Source: Lachnospiraceae bacterium
GTDB taxonomy: Bacteria > Bacillota > Clostridia > Lachnospirales > Lachnospiraceae
Direction of reading: 5' to 3'
Length of the DNA: 64,000 nucleotides
Assembly (NCBI GenBank): GCA_910575075.1
Contig: CAJTCY010000009.1
Coordinates: 1 to 64,000 of the forward strand
Of this stretch, positions 16,351 through 24,862 are shown piece by piece. Numbering within the stretch: position 1 is the stretch's first letter; each line of letters starts with the position of its first letter. The position numbers were made by a program, and so were the translations under genes. The notes under the pieces were generated by a model. That model was not told the origin of the DNA and searched no databases. It saw only the letters and a list, made by a program, of their open reading frames with translations.

Positions 16351-16472
16351 GGAAACACTTTCAAAGACGGAAAGAAAGAACAATGTTTTATACAAAATTA
16401 CCAATGAACAGTGAAGTTTGAAGAGGAAAAAGTAAGGACATTTGGAAAAGGATGAAAGAACTTTCAAAGAGG
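16351..16472. promoter_or_regulatory. Two GAAA/CTTTC operator-like repeats between nagB and nanE
   Basis: GAAACACTTTCAAAGACGG near 16352 and GAAAGAACTTTCAAAGAGG near 16454 share the arrangement GAAA-(2-3 nt)-CTTTCAAAGA. Their place between the divergent nagB and nan genes fits operators of the RpiR-family regulator encoded in the cluster. Binding is inferred. The remainder of 16182-16482 shows nothing else recognisable. Confidence 0.5.
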
Positions 16473-16482
16473 TAAAAATATA

Positions 16483-16510
16483 TTGAAAATAAAATCATAG
16501 TTGATATACT
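16483..16510 (+). promoter_or_regulatory. Promoter of the nan operon
   Basis: TTGAAA (16483-16488), 16-bp spacer, TATACT (16505-16510), 27 nt before the nanE start. The second GAAA/CTTTC repeat lies just upstream of the -35 box. Confidence 0.65.
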
Positions 16511-16537
16511 TATGTTACAGAAAAGGAGGGCAAACAG

Positions 16538-17227
16538 ATGACGGAGAACAGAGTAGAAAGCCTGCGTGGAAAATTGATTGTGTCTTGTCAGGCGTTACCA
16601 CATGAGCCTCTGCATTCTTCATTTATTATGGGAAGAATGGCATTGGCGGCTAAGGAAGGAGGTGCATATGGCATCCGTGCCAATACCAGGGAGGATATCA
16701 GCGAGATTCAATCCAGGACAGGGCTTCCTATTATTGGAATTGTGAAGAGAGATTATGAAGACAGCGAAGTCTACATTACACCAACTATGAAAGAAGTGGA
16801 TGAGCTGATGGAAGTAAAGCCAGAGATTATCGCGCTTGACGCGACTGGCGCTCTTCGGCCGGGTGGGCTGGCGCTGGATGATTTCTTTCATCAAATCAGG
16901 GTAAAATATCCCAATCAGCTCTGGATGGCGGATTGTTCCACCATTGGAGAGGCGCTTCATGCAGATCAGCTGGGATTTGATTTTATCGGCACAACCATGG
17001 TTGGTTATACACCTCAGAGTAAGGAAGATAAAATTGAGGCGGATGATTTCAGAATTCTAAAGGAGATTCTTGCAGGCGTCAAGCACAAGGTGATTGCAGA
17101 GGGGAATATTAATACGCCAGAGAAGGTAAAAAGGGTGATTGAGTTAGGTGCTTTTAGTGTGGTGGTGGGGTCCGCGATCACGAGGCCGCAGCTTATAACA
17201 AAATCATTTTCAGAAGTTCTTAAATAA
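16538..17227 (+). CDS. nanE: N-acetylmannosamine-6-phosphate 2-epimerase
   Basis: A 229-residue TIM-barrel enzyme converting ManNAc-6-P to GlcNAc-6-P. Typical stretches: [16 protein letters not shown] at the start, [62 protein letters not shown] and [12 protein letters not shown]. Full length. It is the first gene of the nan operon (AAAAGGAGGG ribosome site), followed by the lyase that produces ManNAc. Confidence 0.96.
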   Translation: MTENRVESLRGKLIVSCQALPHEPLHSSFIMGRMALAAKEGGAYGIRANTREDISEIQSRTGLPIIGIVKRDYEDSEVYITPTMKEVDELMEVKPEIIALDATGALRPGGLALDDFFHQIRVKYPNQLWMADCSTIGEALHADQLGFDFIGTTMVGYTPQSKEDKIEADDFRILKEILAGVKHKVIAEGNINTPEKVKRVIELGAFSVVVGSAITRPQLITKSFSEVLK

Positions 17228-17280
17228 AAATTATATACTGCTGCAGACAGTAACCAATGAATGAAAAGGAGAAGAGTATT

Positions 17281-18198
17281 ATGAGAAATCTTGACAAGTA
17301 CAAAGGTGTAATCCCGGCGTTTTATGCATGTTATGACAAGGAGGGCAATATCAGCCCGGAGGGTGTACAGGAACTAACAAAGTATTTTATAAAAAAAGGG
17401 GTTAAGGGAGTTTATGTAAATGGTTCATCGGGTGAATGTATTTATCAGAGTGTAGAGGATAAGAAAATAGTTCTGGAAAATGTAATGAAAATTGCAAAGG
17501 GGTCACTTACAGTCATTGCCCATGTGGCATGTAACAATACAAAAGACAGCATGGAGCTTGCAAGTCACGCTGAGAGTCTGGGTGTAGATGCGATTGCGGC
17601 AATTCCGCCAATTTATTTCCATCTGCCGGAGCATGCAATTGCGCAGTATTGGAATGATATCAGCAGCGCAGCTCCTAATACAGATTTTGTTATTTACAAT
17701 ATTCCTCAGCTGGCAGGAGTTGCCCTGACCCTGAACTTGTTTGCAGAGATGAGGAAGAATCCCCGGGTTATCGGTGTTAAAAATTCCTCCATGCCAGTGC
17801 AGGATATTCAAATGTTTCATGCTGATGCAGGAGACGATTACATTATTTTCAATGGTCCTGACGAGCAGTTTATCAGCGGCCGTGTGATTGGCGCAGAAGG
17901 AGCGATCGGCGGAACTTATGGGGCAATGCCGGAACTGTTTCTGAAAATGGATGCATATGTAAAAACCGGAGAAATGGAAAAGGCAAGGGAAATTCAATAT
18001 GCAGTCAATGAAATTATTTATAAAATGTGTTCGGCAAAAGGCAATATGTACGGTGTGATTAAGGGCATCCTTAAAATCAATGAGAATCTGGAACTGGGCG
18101 GTGTAAGAAAGCCTCTTCCGGCGTTGACAGAAGATGATACGGCGATTGTCAAAGAAGCAGCGGAAATGATACGTGCTGCAAAAGAGACTTACCTTTAA
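17281..18198 (+). CDS. nanA: N-acetylneuraminate lyase (DHDPS superfamily)
   Basis: A 305-residue class I aldolase cleaving Neu5Ac into ManNAc and pyruvate. The active-site pattern is present: GSSGECIYQS near the N-terminus (carboxylate-binding GS-GE), Tyr in FVIYNIPQLAGV and the Schiff-base Lys in RVIGVKNSS. Genetic context (nanE upstream, sialic-acid-type SSS transporter downstream) separates it from dihydrodipicolinate synthase. The ATG at 17281 has AAAGGAG in front; an upstream in-frame ATG at 17257 lacks a site. Confidence 0.95.
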   Translation: MRNLDKYKGVIPAFYACYDKEGNISPEGVQELTKYFIKKGVKGVYVNGSSGECIYQSVEDKKIVLENVMKIAKGSLTVIAHVACNNTKDSMELASHAESLGVDAIAAIPPIYFHLPEHAIAQYWNDISSAAPNTDFVIYNIPQLAGVALTLNLFAEMRKNPRVIGVKNSSMPVQDIQMFHADAGDDYIIFNGPDEQFISGRVIGAEGAIGGTYGAMPELFLKMDAYVKTGEMEKAREIQYAVNEIIYKMCSAKGNMYGVIKGILKINENLELGGVRKPLPALTEDDTAIVKEAAEMIRAAKETYL

Positions 18199-18221
18199 GT
18201 AAAAACAAGGAGGATAAAGCT

Positions 18222-19724
18222 ATGCAGGGATTTACAGTAATTGATCTGATTATTTTGATTGTATATCTGGCAGCAGTATTATTTGCCGGTCTTCATTTTG
18301 CCAAAAAGGATATGAAGGGAAAAGAGTATTTCAAAGGAGATGGCACGGTACCCTGGTGGGTTACTTCTGTGTCCATATTCGCCACATTATTGAGCCCTAT
18401 TTCATTTTTGTCCCTGGCGGGAAATTCCTATGCAGGAACATGGATTATGTGGTTTGCTCAGCTTGGCATGCTGCTGGCAATTCCTCTTACCATCCGCTTT
18501 TTCCTGCCCGTTTACAGCAAGCTGGATATTGATACGGCATATCATTATCTGGAGCTTAGGTTCGGAAGCAAAGGCCTGCGGATATTAGGAGCAGTGATGT
18601 TCATTATTTATCAGGTAGGGCGTATGTCCATTATCATGTATCTTCCCTGTATGGTTTTGGGAAGTCTTACGGGAATAGATATCAATCTGCTGATCATCAT
18701 TATGGGTGTAATCGCAATTATTTATTCTTATACAGGCGGATTGAAATCCGTATTATGGACCGATTTTATTCAGGGTTCTGTGCTGCTGATTGGAGTTACC
18801 TTTGCACTGGTATTTTTGGTTGCCCATATTAACGGGGGCATGGGAGCAGTGTTTGGCGCGTTGGCAGATGGAAAGTTTCTTGCTCCAGACCAGCCGATTT
18901 TCAATCCCAATATCTTAAAAGACAGCGTATTTATCATGATTGTGGGAGCTGGATTTAATACCATGGGCTCTTATGTGTCAAGCCAGGATATTGTGCAGCG
19001 ATTTACCACAACCACAGATACGAAAAAACTGAATAAAATGATGCTGACAAACGGCGCATTGTCCATCTTTATTGCAACGGTATTTTATCTGATTGGAACA
19101 GGCCTGTATGTATTTTATCAGCAGAATACGCTTCCCCCGGCTGCGGCGCAGGATCAGCTTTTTGCCTCTTATATTGCCTTTGAACTGCCGGTCGGCATTA
19201 CCGGAATTCTTCTGGCAGCAATCTATGCAGCATCACAGTCTACCTTGTCAACAGGTCTGAATTCTGTTGCTTCAAGCTGGACGCTGGATATCCAGGCACG
19301 CCTCAGCAAGAAAGAATTAAGTTTTGAAAAGCAGACAAAAATTGGACAGTACGTTTCTCTTGCTGTTGGAGTATTTGCGATTATCGTAGCAATGGTTCTT
19401 GCAAATGGCGGAGTAAAATCTGCATATGAGTGGTTTAATGGATTTATGGGCCTGGTACTCGGCATCCTGATTGGAATGTTTATTCTGGGAGCATTTACAA
19501 AGAAAGCAAATACCTTTGGCGCGGCAGCTGCATTTATTGCTGCCACAGCAGTGATGGTATTTATCAAATATTTTGTTCCGGCAGAAGCTGTTACCATCTG
19601 GTCTTATTCCATAATTTCCATTGCAGTCTCACTGGTTGTGGGGATTCCGGCAAGCATTCTCTGGAGAAAGATAAAGGGAGACGATTCCCTGCCGGCGCCT
19701 AATACCACTATTTATAAATCGTAG
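18222..19724 (+). CDS. Sodium:solute symporter (SSS family), probable sialic acid transporter
   Basis: A 500-residue SSS protein with about 13 membrane segments. It starts FTVIDLIILIVYLAAVLFAG, keeps the sodium-site region SVSIFATLLSPISFLSLAG, the IYSYTGGLKSVLWTDFIQG signature and AIYAASQSTLSTGLNSVASS. Position between nanA and yhcH/nanK makes sialic acid the probable substrate (SiaT/NanT-like). No sialidase gene is present, so free sialic acid would be scavenged. An AGGAGG site precedes the ATG. Confidence 0.9.
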   Translation: MQGFTVIDLIILIVYLAAVLFAGLHFAKKDMKGKEYFKGDGTVPWWVTSVSIFATLLSPISFLSLAGNSYAGTWIMWFAQLGMLLAIPLTIRFFLPVYSKLDIDTAYHYLELRFGSKGLRILGAVMFIIYQVGRMSIIMYLPCMVLGSLTGIDINLLIIIMGVIAIIYSYTGGLKSVLWTDFIQGSVLLIGVTFALVFLVAHINGGMGAVFGALADGKFLAPDQPIFNPNILKDSVFIMIVGAGFNTMGSYVSSQDIVQRFTTTTDTKKLNKMMLTNGALSIFIATVFYLIGTGLYVFYQQNTLPPAAAQDQLFASYIAFELPVGITGILLAAIYAASQSTLSTGLNSVASSWTLDIQARLSKKELSFEKQTKIGQYVSLAVGVFAIIVAMVLANGGVKSAYEWFNGFMGLVLGILIGMFILGAFTKKANTFGAAAAFIAATAVMVFIKYFVPAEAVTIWSYSIISIAVSLVVGIPASILWRKIKGDDSLPAPNTTIYKS

Positions 19725-19735
19725 GAGGAAAAAAG

Positions 19736-20185
19736 ATGATTTTTGGAAATATTAATCAAATGTGGGAAATCTCCTTCTTGGAAGAATCCGTTAAAAAGTG
19801 TTTTGCATATTTGAACGAGCATGATCTGGCTTCCTGGGAAAAGGGGTGCCATGAGATTGACGGAGACCGGTTTTTTGTAAATATTGTGGAATATGCCACA
19901 ACAGATCCAGAGAACCGTTTTTGGGAAGCACACAAGGATTATCTGGACGTCCACGTAAGTCTTTTTGGCAGAGAGCAGATTGATGTAAATTTTATTGAAA
20001 ATATGCAGCTTGGGGCGTATGTTCCGAAAGATGATTTTCTTCCTATGGAGGGAGATAAAAACGGTTCGGTGATATTGACGCCGGGTGATTTTCTTGTATG
20101 CTATCCCAGCGACGCGCACCGGACTGCAGTAGCGGTAAAAGAACCGGAAGAAGTGAAGAAGGCAATTTTTAAAGTAAAGATATAA
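19736..20185 (+). CDS. YhcH/YjgK/YiaL-family protein
   Basis: A 149-residue cupin-like protein of the YhcH/YjgK/YiaL family (DUF386), often encoded in nan operons and proposed to act as a sugar anomerase or epimerase. Diagnostic parts: ENRFWEAHKDYLDVHVSLFGREQID and FLVCYPSDAHRTAVAV, containing the metal-binding Glu/His residues. It follows the transporter by 11 nt (AGGAGG site) and ends the first nan transcription unit. Confidence 0.93.
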   Translation: MIFGNINQMWEISFLEESVKKCFAYLNEHDLASWEKGCHEIDGDRFFVNIVEYATTDPENRFWEAHKDYLDVHVSLFGREQIDVNFIENMQLGAYVPKDDFLPMEGDKNGSVILTPGDFLVCYPSDAHRTAVAVKEPEEVKKAIFKVKI

Positions 20186-20228
20186 GATTCTTGAGTTTCC
20201 GTAAATTGCAGTTTTATATTACCAAAAA

Positions 20229-20273
20229 GTTCACATCATTTTATGATGTGAACACTTTGCACAGAAAAGTGTT
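20229..20273 (+). promoter_or_regulatory. Two overlapping hairpins between yhcH and nanK
   Basis: GTTCACATCA (20229-20238) pairs with TGATGTGAAC (20244-20253). Immediately overlapping, AACACTTT (20251-20258) pairs with AAAGTGTT (20266-20273). No T-run follows, so they may be an operator, an mRNA 3'-end stabiliser or a weak terminator. Confidence 0.5.
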
Positions 20274-20282
20274 ATGGAAAGA

Positions 20283-20311
20283 TTGCGGAGCGTATAACAA
20301 TATATTATAAT
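20283..20311 (+). promoter_or_regulatory. Internal promoter for nanK-rpiR-nagA
   Basis: TTGCGG (20283-20288), 17-bp spacer, perfect TATAAT (20306-20311). The in-frame ATG at 20310 lies inside this -10 box, so the kinase must start at the next ATG, 20331. Confidence 0.68.
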
Positions 20312-20330
20312 GAAAGATGCAGAGAACAGT

Positions 20331-21221
20331 ATGAAAAAGTATGTAAGTATTGATATAGGCGGGACAGCGATAAAGTATGGAATCGTACGGCAGGATGGCC
20401 AGATTTTAAACAGGAATGTTATGAATACAGAGGCTTACAAAGGCGGACCGGCGATACTGGAAAAGGTACAGAAAATTGTTGAAAAGTTTCAGACACAGGA
20501 AAAAATCTGCGGAATCTGTATCTCCACAGCAGGGATTGTGGATATAAAGACAGGAACAATTGTTCATTCAGCGCCGCTGATTCCGGATTATACAGGGACA
20601 GAGTATAAAAAGGTGCTGGAGAATCAATTTCGGATTCCCTGTGAAGTAGAAAATGATGTGAACTGTGCCGGACTTGCGGAGTATCATTCCGGGGCGGCAA
20701 TGGGCCGCAGGCTTATCCTTATGCTTACTGTGGGGACAGGAATCGGCGGCAGCATTGTGATGGATGGGGAAATATTCCGGGGAATCAGCGGCAGTGCCTG
20801 TGAAGTGGGATATATGAATCTGCCGGGCGGAGATTTTCAGACTTTGGGCGCTGCCAGTATCCTGGGCAGGAAAGTGTCAGAGTGGAAAAAGGAACCGATA
20901 GAACGCTGGAATGGGTACCATATTTTTGAAGCTGCAAAGAAAAATGATGAGTTATGTATCCGGGCCATTGACGAAATGACAGACGTCCTGGGTCAGGGGA
21001 TTGCCAATATATGCTATGTTCTGAATCCGGAGATTGTTGTGTTAGGCGGTGGCATTATGGAACAGAAAGATTACCTGAGAGAACGGATCGAGAGAGCTGT
21101 TGCAAAGTATCTGATTCCAGAGATTGCCAGTCATATGAAACTTGCTTTTGCAAGACATGGAAATGATGCTGGAATGCTGGGGGCATTTTACCATTTCCAA
21201 AACTGCCGCCAAAAAGAGTAA
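20331..21221 (+). CDS. nanK: ROK-family kinase, probable N-acetylmannosamine kinase
   Basis: A 296-residue sugar kinase: phosphate loop SIDIGGTAIKYGI, catalytic Asp in VENDVNCAGLAEYHSG and GTGIGGSIVMDGEIFRG. The CxCGxxGCxE zinc motif of typical ROK enzymes is missing; the corresponding segment reads GSACEVGYMNLPGGDFQTLG. Similar zinc-less ROK kinases exist. By position it phosphorylates ManNAc for NanE, though that specificity is inferred. An in-frame ATG at 20310 overlaps the -10 box and is rejected as start. Confidence 0.85.
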   Translation: MKKYVSIDIGGTAIKYGIVRQDGQILNRNVMNTEAYKGGPAILEKVQKIVEKFQTQEKICGICISTAGIVDIKTGTIVHSAPLIPDYTGTEYKKVLENQFRIPCEVENDVNCAGLAEYHSGAAMGRRLILMLTVGTGIGGSIVMDGEIFRGISGSACEVGYMNLPGGDFQTLGAASILGRKVSEWKKEPIERWNGYHIFEAAKKNDELCIRAIDEMTDVLGQGIANICYVLNPEIVVLGGGIMEQKDYLRERIERAVAKYLIPEIASHMKLAFARHGNDAGMLGAFYHFQNCRQKE

Positions 21222-21265
21222 GGCCGTTCGGTGCAGAGTTGTGACAGGGAAAAGGGTTAGGTAAT

Positions 21266-22096
21266 ATGGAGTATTATGTAAAATCAGTAGTGCCAATGAT
21301 TGAATCCAATTATGATAATTTTACAACCGTAGAGAGAAGCATTGCGGATTTTTTTATACAGAACCGCAAGAAAGTGGATTTGTCGGCGAAAGCAGTGGCA
21401 GAAAAACTGTTTGTGTCGGAAGCCTCCCTGTCACGCTTTGCAAAAAAATGTGGTTACCGTGGATATCGGGAATTTGTCTACCAGTATGAGAAGACATTTG
21501 TAGAAAAACGTGAGTCTATTACTGGCAATACACGGAAAGTATTAAATGCGTATCAAGAGCTTTTAAATAAAACTTACAGTCTGATGGACGAGGCTCAGAC
21601 AGGCAGGATTGCCAGATATTTAAATAAGGCAGAGAGAGTTTTTGTCTGCGGAACGGGAAGTTCTGGGTTTGCTTCGGATGAGATGGAAATGCGGTTTATG
21701 AGAATCGGCGTGGATATCAATTCTGTAAAAGATACAGATATTATGCGTATGCAGACGGTGTTTCGGGATAAGAGAAGCCTGATTTTTGGAATCAGCATCA
21801 GTGGAGAACAGGAATCTGTCTTGTATTTTCTTCGGGAATCCAATAAGAGAGGAGCAAAAACCGTATTGATTACAGCTCACAACAAAATGGAATTTGATCA
21901 ATTCTGCGACGAAGTTGTGCTGATCCCCTCTTTAAAACATCTCAATTATGGCAATGTGATTTCACCGCAGTTTCCGGTGCTGGTCATGATAGATATTATT
22001 TATTCCTGCTATGTGGAGCTGGACAAATATCAAAAAGAAACGTTTCATGATCATACGCTGCGGGCGTTGGAAGGAGTAAAAGACGATGATTATTAA
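21266..22096 (+). CDS. RpiR/MurR-family regulator with SIS domain
   Basis: A 276-residue regulator: N-terminal helix-turn-helix (LSAKAVAEKLFVSEASLSRF, then KKCGYRGYREFVYQ) in residues ~1-80 and a sugar-phosphate-binding SIS domain at ~110-245 (VFVCGTGSSGFASDEMEMRF; IFGISISGEQESV). Family members repress amino-sugar and sialic-acid genes and respond to sugar phosphates such as ManNAc-6-P. It sits between nanK and nagA and overlaps nagA by 11 nt. The GAAA/CTTTC repeats upstream of nanE are candidate targets. Confidence 0.93.
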   Translation: MEYYVKSVVPMIESNYDNFTTVERSIADFFIQNRKKVDLSAKAVAEKLFVSEASLSRFAKKCGYRGYREFVYQYEKTFVEKRESITGNTRKVLNAYQELLNKTYSLMDEAQTGRIARYLNKAERVFVCGTGSSGFASDEMEMRFMRIGVDINSVKDTDIMRMQTVFRDKRSLIFGISISGEQESVLYFLRESNKRGAKTVLITAHNKMEFDQFCDEVVLIPSLKHLNYGNVISPQFPVLVMIDIIYSCYVELDKYQKETFHDHTLRALEGVKDDDY

Positions 22097-23237
22097 AAAT
22101 GTGAAAGTCTATACAGTAGAAAAGACATTTCAGGAGGGAGAGATTGCCATTTGTGAAGGGCGGTTTGTTTCCATATCCGGGAAAGAAGACATGCAGGAGG
22201 AAATAATAGACGGAGGAGGATGTTATGCCATTCCTGGCTTGATTGACATTCATTTTCACGGCTGCAAAGGATATGATTTATGCGATGGAACAGAGGAGGC
22301 AATTGCAGAGATTGCGAAATATGAGGCGTCTGTAGGAGTGACTAGTATCTGTCCGGCGACCATGACCCTTCCTGTGGAAGAACTGAAACAGATTTTATCT
22401 ACGGCTGCTTCTTATAAAAAAGGCGCGGAAGAAGCAAATGTTCTGGCAGCAGATTTGCTGGGCATCAATATGGAAGGCCCTTTTATCAGTATTGAGAAAA
22501 AAGGAGCGCAGGACCAACAGCACATTATTTCCTGCAATGAGGATATCTGCCAGCAGTTTCTGGATGCTTCGCAGGGACTGGTGAAATTTGTGGGGATTGC
22601 CCCTGAGCGCACCACGGACGCTCTGTCTTTTATTGAAAAAATGAAACAGAAGGTAAATATTTCACTTGCTCATACCAATGCCGATTATGATACGGCTCTT
22701 GCAGCTTTCCGTGCCGGGGCAAACCATGCAGTACATTTGTACAATGCGATGCCGCCTTTTACACATCGGGAACCTGGAGTTGTAGGAGCAGTGGCAGACA
22801 GCCCTCATGTGAACGCGGAACTGATATGTGATGGGGTGCACATTCATCCTTCTGTTGTCCGGGCAACTTTTAGGATGATGGGACAAGAACGAATGATATT
22901 GATCAGTGACAGTATACGTGCCACAGGGATGCAGGACGGACGTTACCTGCTGGGAGGCCTGGAGGTGGATGTAGTCGGAAACCGTGCAGTTCTTGCCTCT
23001 AATGGAGCTTTAGCAGGTTCTGCCACTAATCTGATGGACTGCATGAGAACTGCGGTGAAACAGATGGGAATTCCATTGGAGACAGCAGTTGCCTGTGCCA
23101 CTATGAATCCGGCAAAAGCACTGGGAGCTTTTGAGGAGTATGGTTCTATTGCTTCTGGCAAGAAAGCAGACCTGGTATTGCTGGATCAGGATTTGAATTT
23201 GAAGATGGTTATTAAAAAAGGGGTAAGAATTGTATAA
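22086..23237 (+). CDS. nagA: N-acetylglucosamine-6-phosphate deacetylase
   Basis: A 383-residue amidohydrolase removing acetate from GlcNAc-6-P to give glucosamine-6-P for NagB. Metal and catalytic residues are visible: IDIHFHGCKGYD (HxH), GINMEGPF (Glu), SLAHTNADYD (His), HLYNAMPPFTHREPG (His) and ILISDSIRATG (catalytic Asp). It overlaps the RpiR gene and closes the route sialic acid to fructose-6-P. No terminator is obvious after it. Confidence 0.96.
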   Translation: MIIKNVKVYTVEKTFQEGEIAICEGRFVSISGKEDMQEEIIDGGGCYAIPGLIDIHFHGCKGYDLCDGTEEAIAEIAKYEASVGVTSICPATMTLPVEELKQILSTAASYKKGAEEANVLAADLLGINMEGPFISIEKKGAQDQQHIISCNEDICQQFLDASQGLVKFVGIAPERTTDALSFIEKMKQKVNISLAHTNADYDTALAAFRAGANHAVHLYNAMPPFTHREPGVVGAVADSPHVNAELICDGVHIHPSVVRATFRMMGQERMILISDSIRATGMQDGRYLLGGLEVDVVGNRAVLASNGALAGSATNLMDCMRTAVKQMGIPLETAVACATMNPAKALGAFEEYGSIASGKKADLVLLDQDLNLKMVIKKGVRIV

Positions 23238-23344
23238 TTCTGCAAAAAGAAAAAATGGATAAAAATGCAACAAAACAGCTTCATCAGGACTCCTAGTTAA
23301 TGGAAGCAGTTAAAAGGTTTGGTTTTTATGAAAGGAGTCAGATT

Positions 23345-24109
23345 ATGAGAATGAGAAAAGCCATGATAACATTATTGCTGGCAGCTTCTGTGGGAGCACC
23401 TGTAATACCTGCAGATGCCGCCGGCATAGAACGGAATGAGAACGTCGATGCCATAGAGATGAATGCGGAAGAGGAGAGCGGCAGCGTCATAGAGCAGGAA
23501 GCAGAGGAAGATGCAGCAGAGGATGCAAACTGGGAAGAGGAAGACACAGTAGAGGATGCAAACTGGGAAGAGGAAGACACAGTAGAGGATGCAGACTGGG
23601 AAGAGGAAGACACAGTAGAGGATGCAGACTGGGAGGAAGACGAAACAGAGGATATAGACGGAAACTGGGAAATAGCAGTAGATTATGACGGGGAAGAAGA
23701 ATATCCCATAGAATGTGATTCTTGTGTGGAAGAGCCAGCGACAGTGTGTTTTGCCCCGGCTGATGAGGTACAGGAAGAGGGTGCTGCCGGGATGGAGATT
23801 ACAACCGATGAGATGATGGCAGACAATGCCTCTGCAATTGATCATTATGATGAGGCTGACACGGAACGAGTGGAATATGCTCAGTCCAAAGACGATAAAG
23901 TTGCTGGAACTTATGTTAGTACGGATAAGATTCAGCTTTATTCTGGAGCTGGCGAGAATAGCATGGCTCTTGCTGAAATAGCGCAGAATGCACAGGTTCA
24001 ATGCTATGGATATTATACTCAAACGGAGGAAGAAATGTGGCTGTATGTGCAGTACATCCAAAGTGGGACGGTAAAGACCGGGTTCTGTAAAATTGACAAG
24101 TTGAAATAA
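23345..24109 (+). CDS. Secreted acidic repeat protein with SH3-like C-terminus
   Basis: About 255 residues. A signal peptide (RKAMITLLLAASVGAPVIPADAA) is followed by a strongly acidic region. Residues ~59-102 contain four tandem 11-residue units of the type EDANWEEEDTV (33-bp repeats). Residues ~190-255 (KIQLYSGAGENSMALAEIAQ onward) look like a bacterial SH3 domain that could bind cell wall. The start at 23345 has AAAGGAG; the frame is open upstream without reason to start there. Not recognised as a named family. The repeats make length variation between strains likely. Confidence 0.72.
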   Translation: MRMRKAMITLLLAASVGAPVIPADAAGIERNENVDAIEMNAEEESGSVIEQEAEEDAAEDANWEEEDTVEDANWEEEDTVEDADWEEEDTVEDADWEEDETEDIDGNWEIAVDYDGEEEYPIECDSCVEEPATVCFAPADEVQEEGAAGMEITTDEMMADNASAIDHYDEADTERVEYAQSKDDKVAGTYVSTDKIQLYSGAGENSMALAEIAQNAQVQCYGYYTQTEEEMWLYVQYIQSGTVKTGFCKIDKLK

Positions 24110-24198
24110 CTGTCCCGCACTTCAAAATCATATTCTTACGGAATGCGCAGCCTATGCGCATTCCTGGCTGTGAATGGTGACGTTTTATTACAAAAAAA

Positions 24199-24271
24199 GA
24201 TTCGGGTGTCAAAAGGTAGTGAAATAAAATGAAGCTGGCAATTTATAATACCACCTTTTGACACCTGAATC
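24199..24271. repeat. 19-bp inverted repeat around a 35-nt spacer
   Basis: GATTCGGGTGTCAAAAGGT (24199-24217) and its complement at 24253-24271 match at 18 of 19 positions, bordered by A-runs on both sides. It could be a terminator for the gene upstream or a dispersed extragenic palindrome. The rest of 24110-24290 holds nothing recognisable. Confidence 0.6.
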
Positions 24272-24290
24272 AAAAAAATGAAAAAAGTAC

Positions 24291-24319
24291 TTGCAATCTG
24301 TAGAGACTTATGATAATAT
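24291..24319 (+). promoter_or_regulatory. Promoter of the tRNA cluster
   Basis: TTGCAA (24291-24296), 17-bp spacer, TAATAT (24314-24319), 62 nt before the first tRNA. Confidence 0.65.
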
Positions 24320-24381
24320 AAATGCGTTGCTGATGCAGCGTCAGTAAGGATAAAAGCTTATTGGATAAGAATTTTATCTGA

Positions 24382-24453
24382 GGCTCCTTGGTCAAGCGGT
24401 TAAGACATCGCCCTTTCACGGCGGTAACACGGGTTCGATTCCCGTAGGAGTCA
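24382..24453 (+). tRNA. tRNA-Glu (anticodon TTC)
   Basis: Acceptor arms GGCTCCT/AGGAGTC, anticodon loop CTTTCAC (TTC), T-loop GTTCGATTC. First of six tRNA genes in one unit. CCA not encoded. Confidence 0.95.
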
Positions 24454-24472
24454 TTTCCATAGTTAATAATAT

Positions 24473-24545
24473 GCCGATGTGGCTCAATTGGCAGAGCAGC
24501 TGATTTGTAATCAGCAGGTTATCGGTTCGAGTCCGATCATCGGCT
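24473..24545 (+). tRNA. tRNA-Thr (anticodon TGT)
   Basis: Acceptor arms GCCGATG/CATCGGC, anticodon stem GCTGA/TCAGC around TTTGTAA (TGT), T-loop GTTCGAGTC. Confidence 0.95.
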
Positions 24546-24565
24546 TGTGTTGATAAAATCAACTT

Positions 24566-24639
24566 GGACCTTTAGCTCAGTTGGTTAGAGCAACCGGCTC
24601 ATAACCGGTCGGTCCTGGGTTCGAGTCCCCGAAGGTCCA
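24566..24639 (+). tRNA. tRNA-Met (anticodon CAT)
   Basis: Acceptor arms GGACCTT/AAGGTCC, anticodon loop CTCATAA (CAT), T-loop GTTCGAGTC. The paired first acceptor base argues against initiator tRNA; a lysidine-modified tRNA-Ile(CAT) cannot be fully excluded by eye. Confidence 0.9.
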
Positions 24640-24663
24640 TTTTATTAACTATGATGCATATAT

Positions 24664-24737
24664 GGCCTAGTGGCTCAGTTGGTTAGAGCGCCGCCCTGTC
24701 ACGGCGGAGGTCGAGGGTTCGAGTCCCTTCTGGGTCG
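24664..24737 (+). tRNA. tRNA-Asp (anticodon GTC)
   Basis: Acceptor arms GGCCTAG/CTGGGTC (with G-U pairs), anticodon stem CCGCC/GGCGG around CTGTCAC (GTC), T-loop GTTCGAGTC. Confidence 0.94.
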
Positions 24738-24784
24738 TTTGCGGTGAGGATTTATATTCTTGACACTCACTGCAAGTAATACGT

Positions 24785-24857
24785 GGGATCTTAGCTCAGC
24801 TGGGAGAGCATCTGCCTTACAAGCAGAGGGTCACAGGTTCGAGCCCTGTAGGTCCCA
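24785..24857 (+). tRNA. tRNA-Val (anticodon TAC)
   Basis: Acceptor arms GGGATCT/AGGTCCC, anticodon stem CTGC/GCAG around CTTACAA (TAC), T-loop GTTCGAGCC. Confidence 0.94.
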
Positions 24858-24862
24858 TTGTT

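Noticed and set aside
20310-20330. ATG at 20310 as start of the ROK kinase
   Set aside because: It lies inside the TATAAT box of the internal promoter; the next ATG matches the family start.
23372-24061. Long minus-strand open frame opposite the acidic repeat protein
   Set aside because: It mirrors the tandem repeats; the plus frame has signal peptide, ribosome site and SH3-like domain.
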